A stretch of DNA of 11,102 nucleotides, taken from positions 1-11,102 of the forward strand of contig DASPKS010000107.1 of assembly GCA_035628035.1 (NCBI GenBank). Reading direction: 5' to 3'. Source of the stretch: DASPKS01 sp035628035 (lineage in GTDB: Bacteria > Bacteroidota > Rhodothermia > Rhodothermales > Rubricoccaceae). The stretch's first letter is position 1. Every line of letters starts with the position of its first letter. Positions 1 through 6,958 of the stretch are shown piece by piece. Position numbers and translations under genes: made by a program. The notes beneath the pieces were generated by a model. That model ran no database searches, was not told the origin of the DNA, and saw only the letters and a program-made list of their open reading frames with translations.

Positions 1-25
1 GCTCGGCCTCCTCTTCACCTTCTGA
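1..25 (+). CDS. C-terminal tail of an upstream ORF, probably an outer-membrane beta-barrel protein (partial)
   Basis: Reading from base 2, seven codons give LGLLFTF followed by TGA at 23-25. Alternating hydrophobic residues with a terminal phenylalanine are the usual ending of outer-membrane beta-barrel proteins, where the last aromatic residue is recognised by the Bam machinery. A TonB-dependent receptor would fit the secreted cargo and PorV-like genes that follow on the same strand. Only seven residues are visible, so this is an inference from the ending and the context. A chance open stretch cannot be excluded. Confidence 0.4.
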
Positions 26-35
26 ACCCGATCGA

Positions 36-71
36 CGCGGCGCCGGGCGAGCCTCTTCGCCCGGCGCCGCG
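36..71 (+). terminator. 15-bp GC-rich stem-loop after the upstream ORF
   Basis: The arms at 36-50 and 57-71 are perfectly complementary over 15 bp and enclose a 6-nt loop (gcctct). The hairpin starts 10 nt after the TGA at 23-25. No T tract follows (the next bases are ctaaccctc), so it is not a canonical intrinsic terminator. It may attenuate transcription, protect the upstream mRNA 3' end or mark a processing site. No obvious promoter lies in the 28 nt between it and the next gene, so some read-through is likely. Confidence 0.6.
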
Positions 72-93
72 CTAACCCTCACCCCTTCATACC

Positions 94-99
94 AGGGAG
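94..99 (+). promoter_or_regulatory. Shine-Dalgarno-like AGGGAG that favours the ATG at 109
   Basis: AGGGAG at 94-99 directly abuts the ATG at 100, leaving no spacer, but is separated by 9 nt from the in-frame ATG at 109. A ribosome binding site needs a spacer of about 5-10 nt, so the ATG at 109 is the better start. It also gives a cleaner signal peptide beginning MRPLNRLLL. It is one of the few SD-like sequences upstream of a gene in this window, and Bacteroidota often do not depend on one. Confidence 0.45.
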
Positions 100-108
100 A
101 TGGCACGA

Positions 109-3100
109 ATGCGACCTCTGAACCGCCTCCTGCTGCTGACCGCGCTCTTGCTCGTGGGACTGGGGTCCCGCGGGGCCGGCGCGCAGGTCCTCGAACCGGG
201 CAGCTGCGTGCAGGGCACGGCCGAGCGCGACCTCGACATCAATCAGGTGCTCGCGCGCATGTTCAACACGGGCAGCCTGTTCTACGGGAACACCACCACC
301 GCCGGCAACGGCTACCTCGTCCCCCAGGCCTCGGGGCACTCCCCGATCTTTGCCGCCGGCATCTGGATCGGCGGCCGGGTTAACGGGGAGCTCCGCGTGG
401 CCGGCGCGACGTACGATGACTTCGAGTACTGGCCCGGCCCGCTCGGGGCCAACGGCCGCCCGGTCAATCCCTCAGACTGCTCCGGGTTCGACCGGATCTT
501 CAAGGTGGGCCGCACCGACATCGAGAACTACGAGGGCACCGGGTCGGCCTCGGCCGACCTCGCGCAGTGGCCCGTCGAGTACGGCGCGCCCGTCATCGCC
601 GCCCCGGACAACGGGATCGACGACGACGCCGATGGCCTGACCGACGAGGGCACCGACGGCGTTGACAACGACGGCGACGGGTTCGCCGACGAGCGTGACG
701 AGCAGGAGCGTGTCACGCCCGAGGGGCGTGGGGTCACCGATCCCGTGGCCCAGCGCGACCTCCTCTACAACCTCGCGAATGGTGATCGCCCCGAGATCAT
801 CGGCGACCAGGCGCTGTTCTGGATCATGAACGATGTGGGCAACTCCCACAACAACTCCGGCACGCCGCCCCTAGGGCTCGAGGTACAGGTGCTGGCCTGG
901 TCGTTCGCCCGCTCCGACGCCCTCGGGGAGACCACGTTCTACCGGTACCGTGTTGTCAACAAGGGCCCGGCCGACATCGAGGACACCTTCCTCTCGATCT
1001 TCTCCGACTCCGACCTCGGAGACGCCGTGGATGATCTCGTCGGCGTGGACACCACGCTCAGCCTCGGCTTCACGTATAACGCCGCCGAGACCGATGCTGT
1101 CTACGGTATCCCGCCGGCGGTAGGGTACGACTTCTTCCAGGGACCGATCGTGGAAGTGGACGGAGACCCCCTCCCTGACACGCTCGGCGTTACCCGCTTC
1201 TCGTACTTCATCAACGGCGGGAACGCGGGTACTATCGACCCCTCCACTGGGGAGGGCATCTACAACTTCCAGCAGGGGCTGTGGGGGGATGGCACGCCCA
1301 TGACGGTGGGCGGTAACGGGTACCAGACGGGGGGCCCGGTCACGCTTTTCGCGTTCCCCGGGGACCCCGTGACGGACCAGTTCTGGAGCGAGGAGAACCC
1401 CAACAACGGGCCCGGGCAGAACGCCGGGCAGGACCGCCGCCACCTCGTCACCACGGGGCCCTTCACGCTCGAGCGGAACGTGCCACAGGACATCGTGTTC
1501 GGCATCGTGTTCGGGCAGGGGACCAGCCGGCTCAACTCGATCACGGTCCTGCGCGCGAACGACCGCCTCGCCCAGACCGCCTATAACATCGACTTCGAGC
1601 TGGCCCCGCCCCCGCCAGCCCCGCCGCTCTGCGTGCGCGACGACGGGGACGGTGTCCCCGAAGCCCTCGGCTCGAACGGGCCGGAGGAGGGGAGCGGCGC
1701 CTGCGCCGAGGCCGTCGAGGTGAACGGGGAGGCTGCCCTCGTGTGGGGCTATCCCCCCACTAGTGAGAACTACCTCGCCAGCTTCGAGGTCCCGGACCGG
1801 CTTCTGTCCGGCTTGGGCCTGCCGGACACGACGTACAACTTCGAAGGCTTCAACATCTACCGCTACCCGAACGCCAACTTCGAGACGTCGGAGCGGGAGC
1901 TGATTGCCACCTTCGACGTCGCCAACGGGGTGACGACGATCATCGATACGACGTTCAGCGCGGAGCTGGGCCAGGAGGTCCCCTTCATCGCGGCTCGAGG
2001 CTCCGACACGGGGGTCCAGTATTTCATGGACCTTTCGTCGTTCAACCTCGTCAACTACACCGACTACTTCTTCGGGATCACGGCATACAGCTATAGCCCG
2101 TTCTCCATCCCGAAGGTGATCGAGAGCAAGGCGACGGAGCTCACCGTCCGTCCGGCTGACCTCCGCGCCGGGAACGGCGGCTCCATTCAGCAGGCGGACC
2201 TCGGGGACGTCGTCGGCGCCACGCTGACCTCCGGCGGCGGGCGCGGCACCTTCACCGCGCGCGTGGTGGACCCGTCGCAGATCCGCGGGAACCAGTACCA
2301 GGTCCAGTTCTTCACGCACGAGGAGACGGGGACGCTCATGTACCGCATCCTTCGCGACGGCGTCGTCATCTTCGACGCGGCGGAGGTCTACGCCAGCACG
2401 GGCGTCCTCATCACCGTCGTTGAGGAGGGGCAGACCGTCCGCTCGTCCCAGCCGATCATCGTCGACGGGCTCGAGTTCTTCACCGCCTCGCAGACGACCC
2501 CCGAGGCCGACGAGGACGAGGAGCCGGACTTCGCCGGCGACGGCACCGGCATCGTGGAGACGGCCTACCCGAACGTGGGTGACGTGTGCGCCAACGCCGC
2601 GAGCGACCCCGGCTGCCAGAACTACGACGGCAACACTGTGTGGCACGACCCCGCTGGCGGCGCCGTGCCGGACTACTACCTCACGGCCTTCGACGGGACG
2701 GCGGCCGAAGCCGGCCAGCTGGCCCGCATCAAGCCGTTCATCGGGGCGGCTGTCCCGGACGACTTCGAGATCCGGTTCACGGAGGCCGGCGGGCTCGCCG
2801 TGTACGTGTTCGCCTCGGCAGGGAACACCCGAATTGCCCGGGTCCCCTTCGAGATCTGGAACGTCGGGATCAGTGCCGGCACCGAGGACGACGTCCGGAT
2901 GATCCCGGCGCTCCTCCTGCCCTCGGGCCAGAGCTACCTCACGGACTGGACGAACCAGTTCCCGGGGACGGACCCGTGGGTCGACGGCCCGCGCTCGCGG
3001 ATCACCCAGCCGATCTACGCTTTCATGCCAGACCGGCCCGATGGGTACGCCCGGTTCGAGCAGGACGCGACGGAACTGTTCGGTGGCCCTGGCGGGGTCT

Positions 3101-3711
3101 ACAACCCGAACAACGACCGCGACACGCAGATCGACACCAACCCGCAAACGGGGCAGGCCTGCGTGAACCAGCGGTACTACGTCAACTTCTGCTACAAGGG
3201 CGCCGGCACCCGCGTCTACACGTTCGGGCGGCTCTCCTTCGCCGACCTCGCCGGTGATGGGACCACGCCCCCGGCGGGCACCGTCGTCCGGCTCATCACC
3301 GTACCGAAGCCGGAGGTAGTCGCGGGCGACGTGTTCACCATCGACGCGAGCACGCTCCGCTTCATCACGGGGGACCAGGCCACGGCAGAGGAGGCCCTCG
3401 ACGCCATCGGCGTCGTGCCGAACCCCTACCTGGGGACCTCGGACTACGAGACGGGCAACCTCGACCGCATCGTCCGGTTCACGAACCTCCCGGACGAGGT
3501 GACCATCCGGATCTTCACGGTGTCCGGGACGCTCGTCAAGACGCTCAACAAGAGCGGCCCCGAGCGCTCGCTCGACTGGAACCTCGAGACGGAGAATAAC
3601 CTCCCCGTCGCGAGCGGCATGTACCTCATCCATGTGGATGTGCCGGGGGTGGGCGAGCGTGTCCTGAAGTTCGGCGTGATCAACCGCCGGACCCGGATCA
3701 CCATCTTCTGA
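109..3711 (+). CDS. Large secreted protein with C-terminal T9SS-type sorting domain
   Basis: Predicted secreted or cell-surface protein of 1,200 residues (1,203 if started at the ATG at 100). Residues below are counted from 109. A Sec signal peptide is clear: MRPLNRLLLL, a hydrophobic core, then GAGAQ, with cleavage near residue 26. Residues ~168-196 hold two Asp-rich DxDxDG-type loops (DDDADGLTDE and DNDGDGFADE) that resemble thrombospondin type 3 or dockerin calcium sites. A region near residues 630-640 (FEGFNIYR) resembles the start of a fibronectin-III-like module. The last ~100 residues begin at VVPNPY, continue with RIFTVSGTLVKTL and end with ASGMYLIHVDV and VLKFGV. That is the layout of the T9SS type A sorting domain, which directs export across the outer membrane through PorV and the sortase PorU. 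No catalytic signature was recognised in the large central part, so its function is unknown. The PorV/PorQ-like gene starts 38 nt after the stop. Confidence 0.9.
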   Translation: MRPLNRLLLLTALLLVGLGSRGAGAQVLEPGSCVQGTAERDLDINQVLARMFNTGSLFYGNTTTAGNGYLVPQASGHSPIFAAGIWIGGRVNGELRVAGATYDDFEYWPGPLGANGRPVNPSDCSGFDRIFKVGRTDIENYEGTGSASADLAQWPVEYGAPVIAAPDNGIDDDADGLTDEGTDGVDNDGDGFADERDEQERVTPEGRGVTDPVAQRDLLYNLANGDRPEIIGDQALFWIMNDVGNSHNNSGTPPLGLEVQVLAWSFARSDALGETTFYRYRVVNKGPADIEDTFLSIFSDSDLGDAVDDLVGVDTTLSLGFTYNAAETDAVYGIPPAVGYDFFQGPIVEVDGDPLPDTLGVTRFSYFINGGNAGTIDPSTGEGIYNFQQGLWGDGTPMTVGGNGYQTGGPVTLFAFPGDPVTDQFWSEENPNNGPGQNAGQDRRHLVTTGPFTLERNVPQDIVFGIVFGQGTSRLNSITVLRANDRLAQTAYNIDFELAPPPPAPPLCVRDDGDGVPEALGSNGPEEGSGACAEAVEVNGEAALVWGYPPTSENYLASFEVPDRLLSGLGLPDTTYNFEGFNIYRYPNANFETSERELIATFDVANGVTTIIDTTFSAELGQEVPFIAARGSDTGVQYFMDLSSFNLVNYTDYFFGITAYSYSPFSIPKVIESKATELTVRPADLRAGNGGSIQQADLGDVVGATLTSGGGRGTFTARVVDPSQIRGNQYQVQFFTHEETGTLMYRILRDGVVIFDAAEVYASTGVLITVVEEGQTVRSSQPIIVDGLEFFTASQTTPEADEDEEPDFAGDGTGIVETAYPNVGDVCANAASDPGCQNYDGNTVWHDPAGGAVPDYYLTAFDGTAAEAGQLARIKPFIGAAVPDDFEIRFTEAGGLAVYVFASAGNTRIARVPFEIWNVGISAGTEDDVRMIPALLLPSGQSYLTDWTNQFPGTDPWVDGPRSRITQPIYAFMPDRPDGYARFEQDATELFGGPGGVYNPNNDRDTQIDTNPQTGQACVNQRYYVNFCYKGAGTRVYTFGRLSFADLAGDGTTPPAGTVVRLITVPKPEVVAGDVFTIDASTLRFITGDQATAEEALDAIGVVPNPYLGTSDYETGNLDRIVRFTNLPDEVTIRIFTVSGTLVKTLNKSGPERSLDWNLETENNLPVASGMYLIHVDVPGVGERVLKFGVINRRTRITIF

Positions 3712-3749
3712 TGCCTGCCGTGCACCGCACATCAAACCGGTATACCCCC

Positions 3750-4781
3750 ATGAAAACCTCCATCCTTGCTCTCGCCGCGCTCGTCGGGGTCGCCCTTGCG
3801 GCTCCGGGGGCGCGCGCGCAGGGCGACGATCGTGCCGGCACGGCGGCCATGGAAGAGCTGCTCGTTCCGGTCACGGCGCGGACCGTCGCCCTCGGGACCT
3901 CGCTGACCTCCGGGCTGGCGAACCTGAGCGGCGTCGAGGCCGTGCAGTCGAACCCCGCCGCCCTCATGACCAACAACGGCACGAGCGCGCTGTTCAGCCG
4001 CACGGAGTACTGGGCCGACATCGGCGTCAACTACTTCGGCGTGGCCCAGCGCTTCGGCGCCAACAACGTGGCGATCTCGCTCACCTCGTGGGACTACGGC
4101 GAGATCCTCCGGACTGACGAGCAAAACCCCGAGAACGACCCGAACGTCACCTGGGAGGCGTCGACGCTCGTCATCGGGGCCACGTTCGCCCGCCAGTTCA
4201 CCGACCGCATCTCGGCGGGGGCCACGCTGAAGGCCCTCAACCGGAGCCTCGACGACGCCAACTCGAATGGCCTCGCCTTCGACGCCGGGATGACGTACGT
4301 CGTCGGGGAGTCCGGCCTCCGGTTCGGCGTCAGCCTCCAGAACTTCGGGCCGGAGATGGACTTCTCCGGGTCGGGCCTCGCTGTCCCCATCCCCGGCGAG
4401 GGGCCGGAGGGCGAGGGCGAGCAGGCTGGCGAGATCGACGACCTCCCGGCGGAGCTCCCGTCGCTGCTCAGCTTCGGTGCCGCGTACACCCGCCCCATGG
4501 CGGGGAGCCTCTCGCTGACCGGGATGGCGAGCTACCGCTCGAATGCCTACGACCTCGACCAGTACACGGCCGGCGTCGAAGTCGGCTACGCCAACCTCTT
4601 CTACGTGCGGGGCGGCGTGAACGTGACGTCGGACACCGAGCAGCACGCCTGGGAGATTTGGAACGTGGGTGCGGGGCTCAACTTCAACCTCGCCGGGACC
4701 AACCTCCTGGTGGACTACGCCTTCCGCCCGTCGAGCGTGTTCGACGGCGTGCACATGTTCACCGTCGGGGTGGGCCTCTAA
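3750..4781 (+). CDS. PorV/PorQ-family outer-membrane protein (T9SS-associated type)
   Basis: Predicted 343-residue outer-membrane beta-barrel. The start at 3750 was chosen because MKTSILALAALVGVALAA followed by ARAQ is a textbook Sec signal peptide. The ATG at 3711, which overlaps the previous stop by one base, would add 13 polar residues ahead of it. The mature part has features of the PorV/PorQ family: an early segment with ALGTSLT, the motif SNPAAL at residues 67-72, and repeated short amphipathic strands with glycine turns through to VGVGL. Residues ~212-238 form a Gly/Glu/Pro-rich acidic loop, probably extracellular. In T9SS, PorV carries cargo to the sortase and PorQ shuttles modified LPS. 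In this lineage the family is expanded and members often sit beside particular cargo genes, as here. It is not possible to tell a core PorV from a dedicated paralogue. It is probably co-transcribed with the upstream cargo gene. Confidence 0.82.
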   Translation: MKTSILALAALVGVALAAPGARAQGDDRAGTAAMEELLVPVTARTVALGTSLTSGLANLSGVEAVQSNPAALMTNNGTSALFSRTEYWADIGVNYFGVAQRFGANNVAISLTSWDYGEILRTDEQNPENDPNVTWEASTLVIGATFARQFTDRISAGATLKALNRSLDDANSNGLAFDAGMTYVVGESGLRFGVSLQNFGPEMDFSGSGLAVPIPGEGPEGEGEQAGEIDDLPAELPSLLSFGAAYTRPMAGSLSLTGMASYRSNAYDLDQYTAGVEVGYANLFYVRGGVNVTSDTEQHAWEIWNVGAGLNFNLAGTNLLVDYAFRPSSVFDGVHMFTVGVGL

Positions 4782-4806
4782 CGCCCTGACCGGCTAAGCC
4801 GGTACG

Positions 4807-4846
4807 GCGGGGCGGGCCTTGACGGGCCCGCCCCGCTGCTTTATAT
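4807..4846 (+). terminator. Intrinsic terminator of the cargo/PorV unit
   Basis: The arms at 4807-4818 and 4825-4836 form a perfect 12-bp GC-only stem with a 6-nt loop (ttgacg). A T-rich stretch (TGCTTTATAT, 4837-4846) follows. The stem begins 25 nt after the TAA of the PorV-like gene. It is the most convincing rho-independent terminator in the window. A smaller 7-bp palindrome (4789-4803) precedes it. Confidence 0.8.
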
Positions 4847-4847
4847 C
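4819..4847 (+). promoter_or_regulatory. Candidate sigma70-like promoter nested in the terminator
   Basis: TTGACG at 4819-4824 matches the -35 consensus at five of six positions. After a 17-nt spacer, TATATC at 4842-4847 matches the -10 consensus at four of six. The -35 box is exactly the loop of the upstream terminator hairpin, the spacer is its 3' arm, and the -10 box lies in the T-rich tail. Transcription would start near 4854, two bases before the GTG at 4856. Bacteroidota often use different promoter boxes (TTTG/TAnnTTTG), so the match may be fortuitous. Confidence 0.4.
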
Positions 4848-4855
4848 CCACCCCG

Positions 4856-6955
4856 GTGGCCCCTCTCGCCCGCCTCTTCGCTGCCCCCACCTTCGTGGTC
4901 TCGCGCTTCGCCTGCTCGCTCGCTCTGACCCTCGCGCTGGCATATGGGGTGGCCGCGTGCCACGGCCCTGCACCGGAGGCCGACGTCGCCGCGCAGTTCC
5001 TCAATACCGGGCCTGAAGCGCGGTACGTAGGGGATGAGGCGTGCGCCTCGTGCCACGAGGACCTCTACCGGAGGTACCAGTCGCACGGGATGGCGCGGTC
5101 GTTCTACCGGCTCACGCCTGAGCGCGCTGTCGAGGACTTCGCCGGTGTCGTCGTGCGCGACACGGCGGGGGGGTTCTTCTACACGGCCTACCGCGAAGGG
5201 GACCGCTTCGTGCAGGAGGAGTACCGCCTCGGGCCCGACGGGGAGAAAACCCACCAGCTCGTCCGCTCGATGGACTATGTGGTCGGGAGCGGGACGGCCG
5301 CGCGGACATACCTCACCGAGGTGGAAGGCCGTCTCTATGAGCTCCCGCTCACGTGGTACACCCAGGACGGTGGGCGGTGGGGGTTCAGCCCCGGGTACGA
5401 GGAGGTCAACGCGCGTTTCAGCCGCACCATCCCCACGCGTTGCATGGCGTGCCACAACGACGTGACCGCGCCCGTCCCCTACGTCGAGGGCAAATTCGCC
5501 GGGCTCGCCGACGGGATCGGGTGCGAGCGGTGCCACGGGCCGGGCAGCCTCCACGTGGAGGCGCGCCTCGCGGAGCCGGAGCCCGCCGACTCGGTGGACC
5601 GCACCATCGTGAACCCGGCGCGCCTCCCGCTCGAAAGGCGGCTCGACGTGTGCCAGCAGTGCCACCTCCAGGGGACCGTCTCCCTCCTCCGCGAGGGCGC
5701 CGACGCCTACTCCTTCCGCCCCGCGCAGCGGCTCGACGCGCACCGCACGGTCTTCGCCCTCGCCAACCCCGATCCCCATCGCATCTCGGTGATCTCCCAC
5801 GCCGACCGGATGCGGCAGAGCCCGTGCTTCCGCGAGTCGGGCGCGATGGACTGCACCACGTGCCACAACCCGCACGAGGGGTTCCGCACGTCCGGCCCGG
5901 CCTACTTCAACCAGAAGTGCCAGCGGTGCCACCCCGCCGGCCCGCTCCAGGCCGCGATGCGCACGCCCGAGCTGCGGCAGCAACATGGGCCGAGCGCCCA
6001 CTGCTTCTCGTGCCACATGCCGAAGGTGGCCACAGCTGACGTCCCCCACGCCTCGTTCACCGACCACTTCATCCGCGTCGTCACCGACGACGACCGGCTT
6101 GCGGGCGCCGCGACGGCGCGGAACGACGAGGTAGAGCTGACCCCTTACTTCGAGCGCGACCGCGAAGGCGCTGAAGGCCGCGCTTATGCGGGGATGGCCT
6201 ACGTGGCATATGGACGTCAGGAGGGGAGCACGGCCGCCCTCTCGCAAGGCGTCCGGCTGCTCGATGAAGCCCTGGAAGAGCGGCCAGAGATGGGGGAGGC
6301 GCAGTTCCTTCTCGGCTTCGCGCGGATGCAGCTCGGCCAGTGGAGCGCCGCCATGCCCGCGCTCGAAGAGGCCGTGCGCCTCGGCCCGAACATCCCCGAG
6401 CGCCTCAACGCGCTCGCACAGGTCTACGAGCGCCTCGGCCGGGACCCCCGTCGCACGGAGGAGCTGTACCGCCAGGCCCTCCGCGCCCAGCCCGCGCAGG
6501 CCGACGTGCGGGTGAACCTCGGCCGGTTCCTCGAAGCCCAGGAGAGGCTGCCGGAGGCGGAGGCGGAGTACCGCCGCGCGGCGCAGGACAGCCCCTGGCT
6601 CGCCACTGCCCACTACAACCTCGGCACCGTGCTCCTCCGCAAGGGCGACGCGGCCGGCGGCGCGGCGGCCCTCCGCCGCGCCGTCGAGCTGGAGCCCGAC
6701 CACGCCGACGCGCTCACGAACCTAGGCGTCCTCCTCGCCACACGCGGGGCGGTCTCCGAAGCCGAGGCGCTGTTCCGCCGCGCTGCGGCGGCAGACCCGC
6801 GCAACGCGAACGCGCAGGCCAACCTCGCGCTCTTCCTCGCGAACGCAGGTGACCTCGCGGGCGCGCGCCGCGCTGCCGAGCAGGCCCTCGCGATCAATCC
6901 CAACCAAGCCACCGCGCAGCAGGTGCTCCAGGCGCTGATGCGGGTGGGGGCCTGA
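4856..6955 (+). CDS. Heptaheme c-type cytochrome lipoprotein with C-terminal TPR domain
   Basis: Predicted 699-residue envelope lipoprotein. The N-terminus has a hydrophobic stretch (SLALTLALAY) and a lipobox-like VAAC, making Cys35 the likely lipidated residue. Seven CxxCH haem-binding motifs begin at residues 63, 196, 223, 266, 333, 355 and 383: CASCH, CMACH, CERCH, CQQCH, CTTCH, CQRCH and CFSCH. The layout resembles the cytochrome c554-like multihaem families. The first haem is separated from the rest by a ~130-residue part that looks beta-rich. From about residue 440 to 690 there are roughly six to seven TPR units, with motifs such as AHYNLGTVLLRKGD, ALTNLGVLL and AQANLALFLANAGD, giving a protein-binding superhelix. 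The start is GTG at 4856; an in-frame GTG at 4895 would give a shorter but still complete lipoprotein signal. A role in extracytoplasmic electron transfer with protein partners is inferred. The substrate is unknown and no partner redox gene is adjacent. Confidence 0.88.
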   Translation: MAPLARLFAAPTFVVSRFACSLALTLALAYGVAACHGPAPEADVAAQFLNTGPEARYVGDEACASCHEDLYRRYQSHGMARSFYRLTPERAVEDFAGVVVRDTAGGFFYTAYREGDRFVQEEYRLGPDGEKTHQLVRSMDYVVGSGTAARTYLTEVEGRLYELPLTWYTQDGGRWGFSPGYEEVNARFSRTIPTRCMACHNDVTAPVPYVEGKFAGLADGIGCERCHGPGSLHVEARLAEPEPADSVDRTIVNPARLPLERRLDVCQQCHLQGTVSLLREGADAYSFRPAQRLDAHRTVFALANPDPHRISVISHADRMRQSPCFRESGAMDCTTCHNPHEGFRTSGPAYFNQKCQRCHPAGPLQAAMRTPELRQQHGPSAHCFSCHMPKVATADVPHASFTDHFIRVVTDDDRLAGAATARNDEVELTPYFERDREGAEGRAYAGMAYVAYGRQEGSTAALSQGVRLLDEALEERPEMGEAQFLLGFARMQLGQWSAAMPALEEAVRLGPNIPERLNALAQVYERLGRDPRRTEELYRQALRAQPAQADVRVNLGRFLEAQERLPEAEAEYRRAAQDSPWLATAHYNLGTVLLRKGDAAGGAAALRRAVELEPDHADALTNLGVLLATRGAVSEAEALFRRAAAADPRNANAQANLALFLANAGDLAGARRAAEQALAINPNQATAQQVLQALMRVGA

Positions 6956-6958
6956 GCG

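Noticed and set aside
871..3735. Very long open frame (954 codons) on the minus strand opposite the T9SS cargo gene
   Set aside because: Its translation is rich in Arg, Val, Glu, Asp and Gly with no domain or signal peptide, as expected when a GC-rich gene with G/C third positions is read on the other strand. The plus frame has a signal peptide and a sorting domain.
3711..3749. ATG at 3711, overlapping the cargo stop codon, as start of the PorV-like gene
   Set aside because: It adds 13 polar residues before an otherwise perfect signal peptide that begins at 3750. Translational coupling through TGATG remains possible but less likely.
4841..6703. 620-codon minus-strand frame opposite the cytochrome gene
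   Set aside because: It is low-complexity in Ala, Arg, Val, Glu and Gly, with no recognisable motif. The plus frame has seven CxxCH motifs and TPRs.
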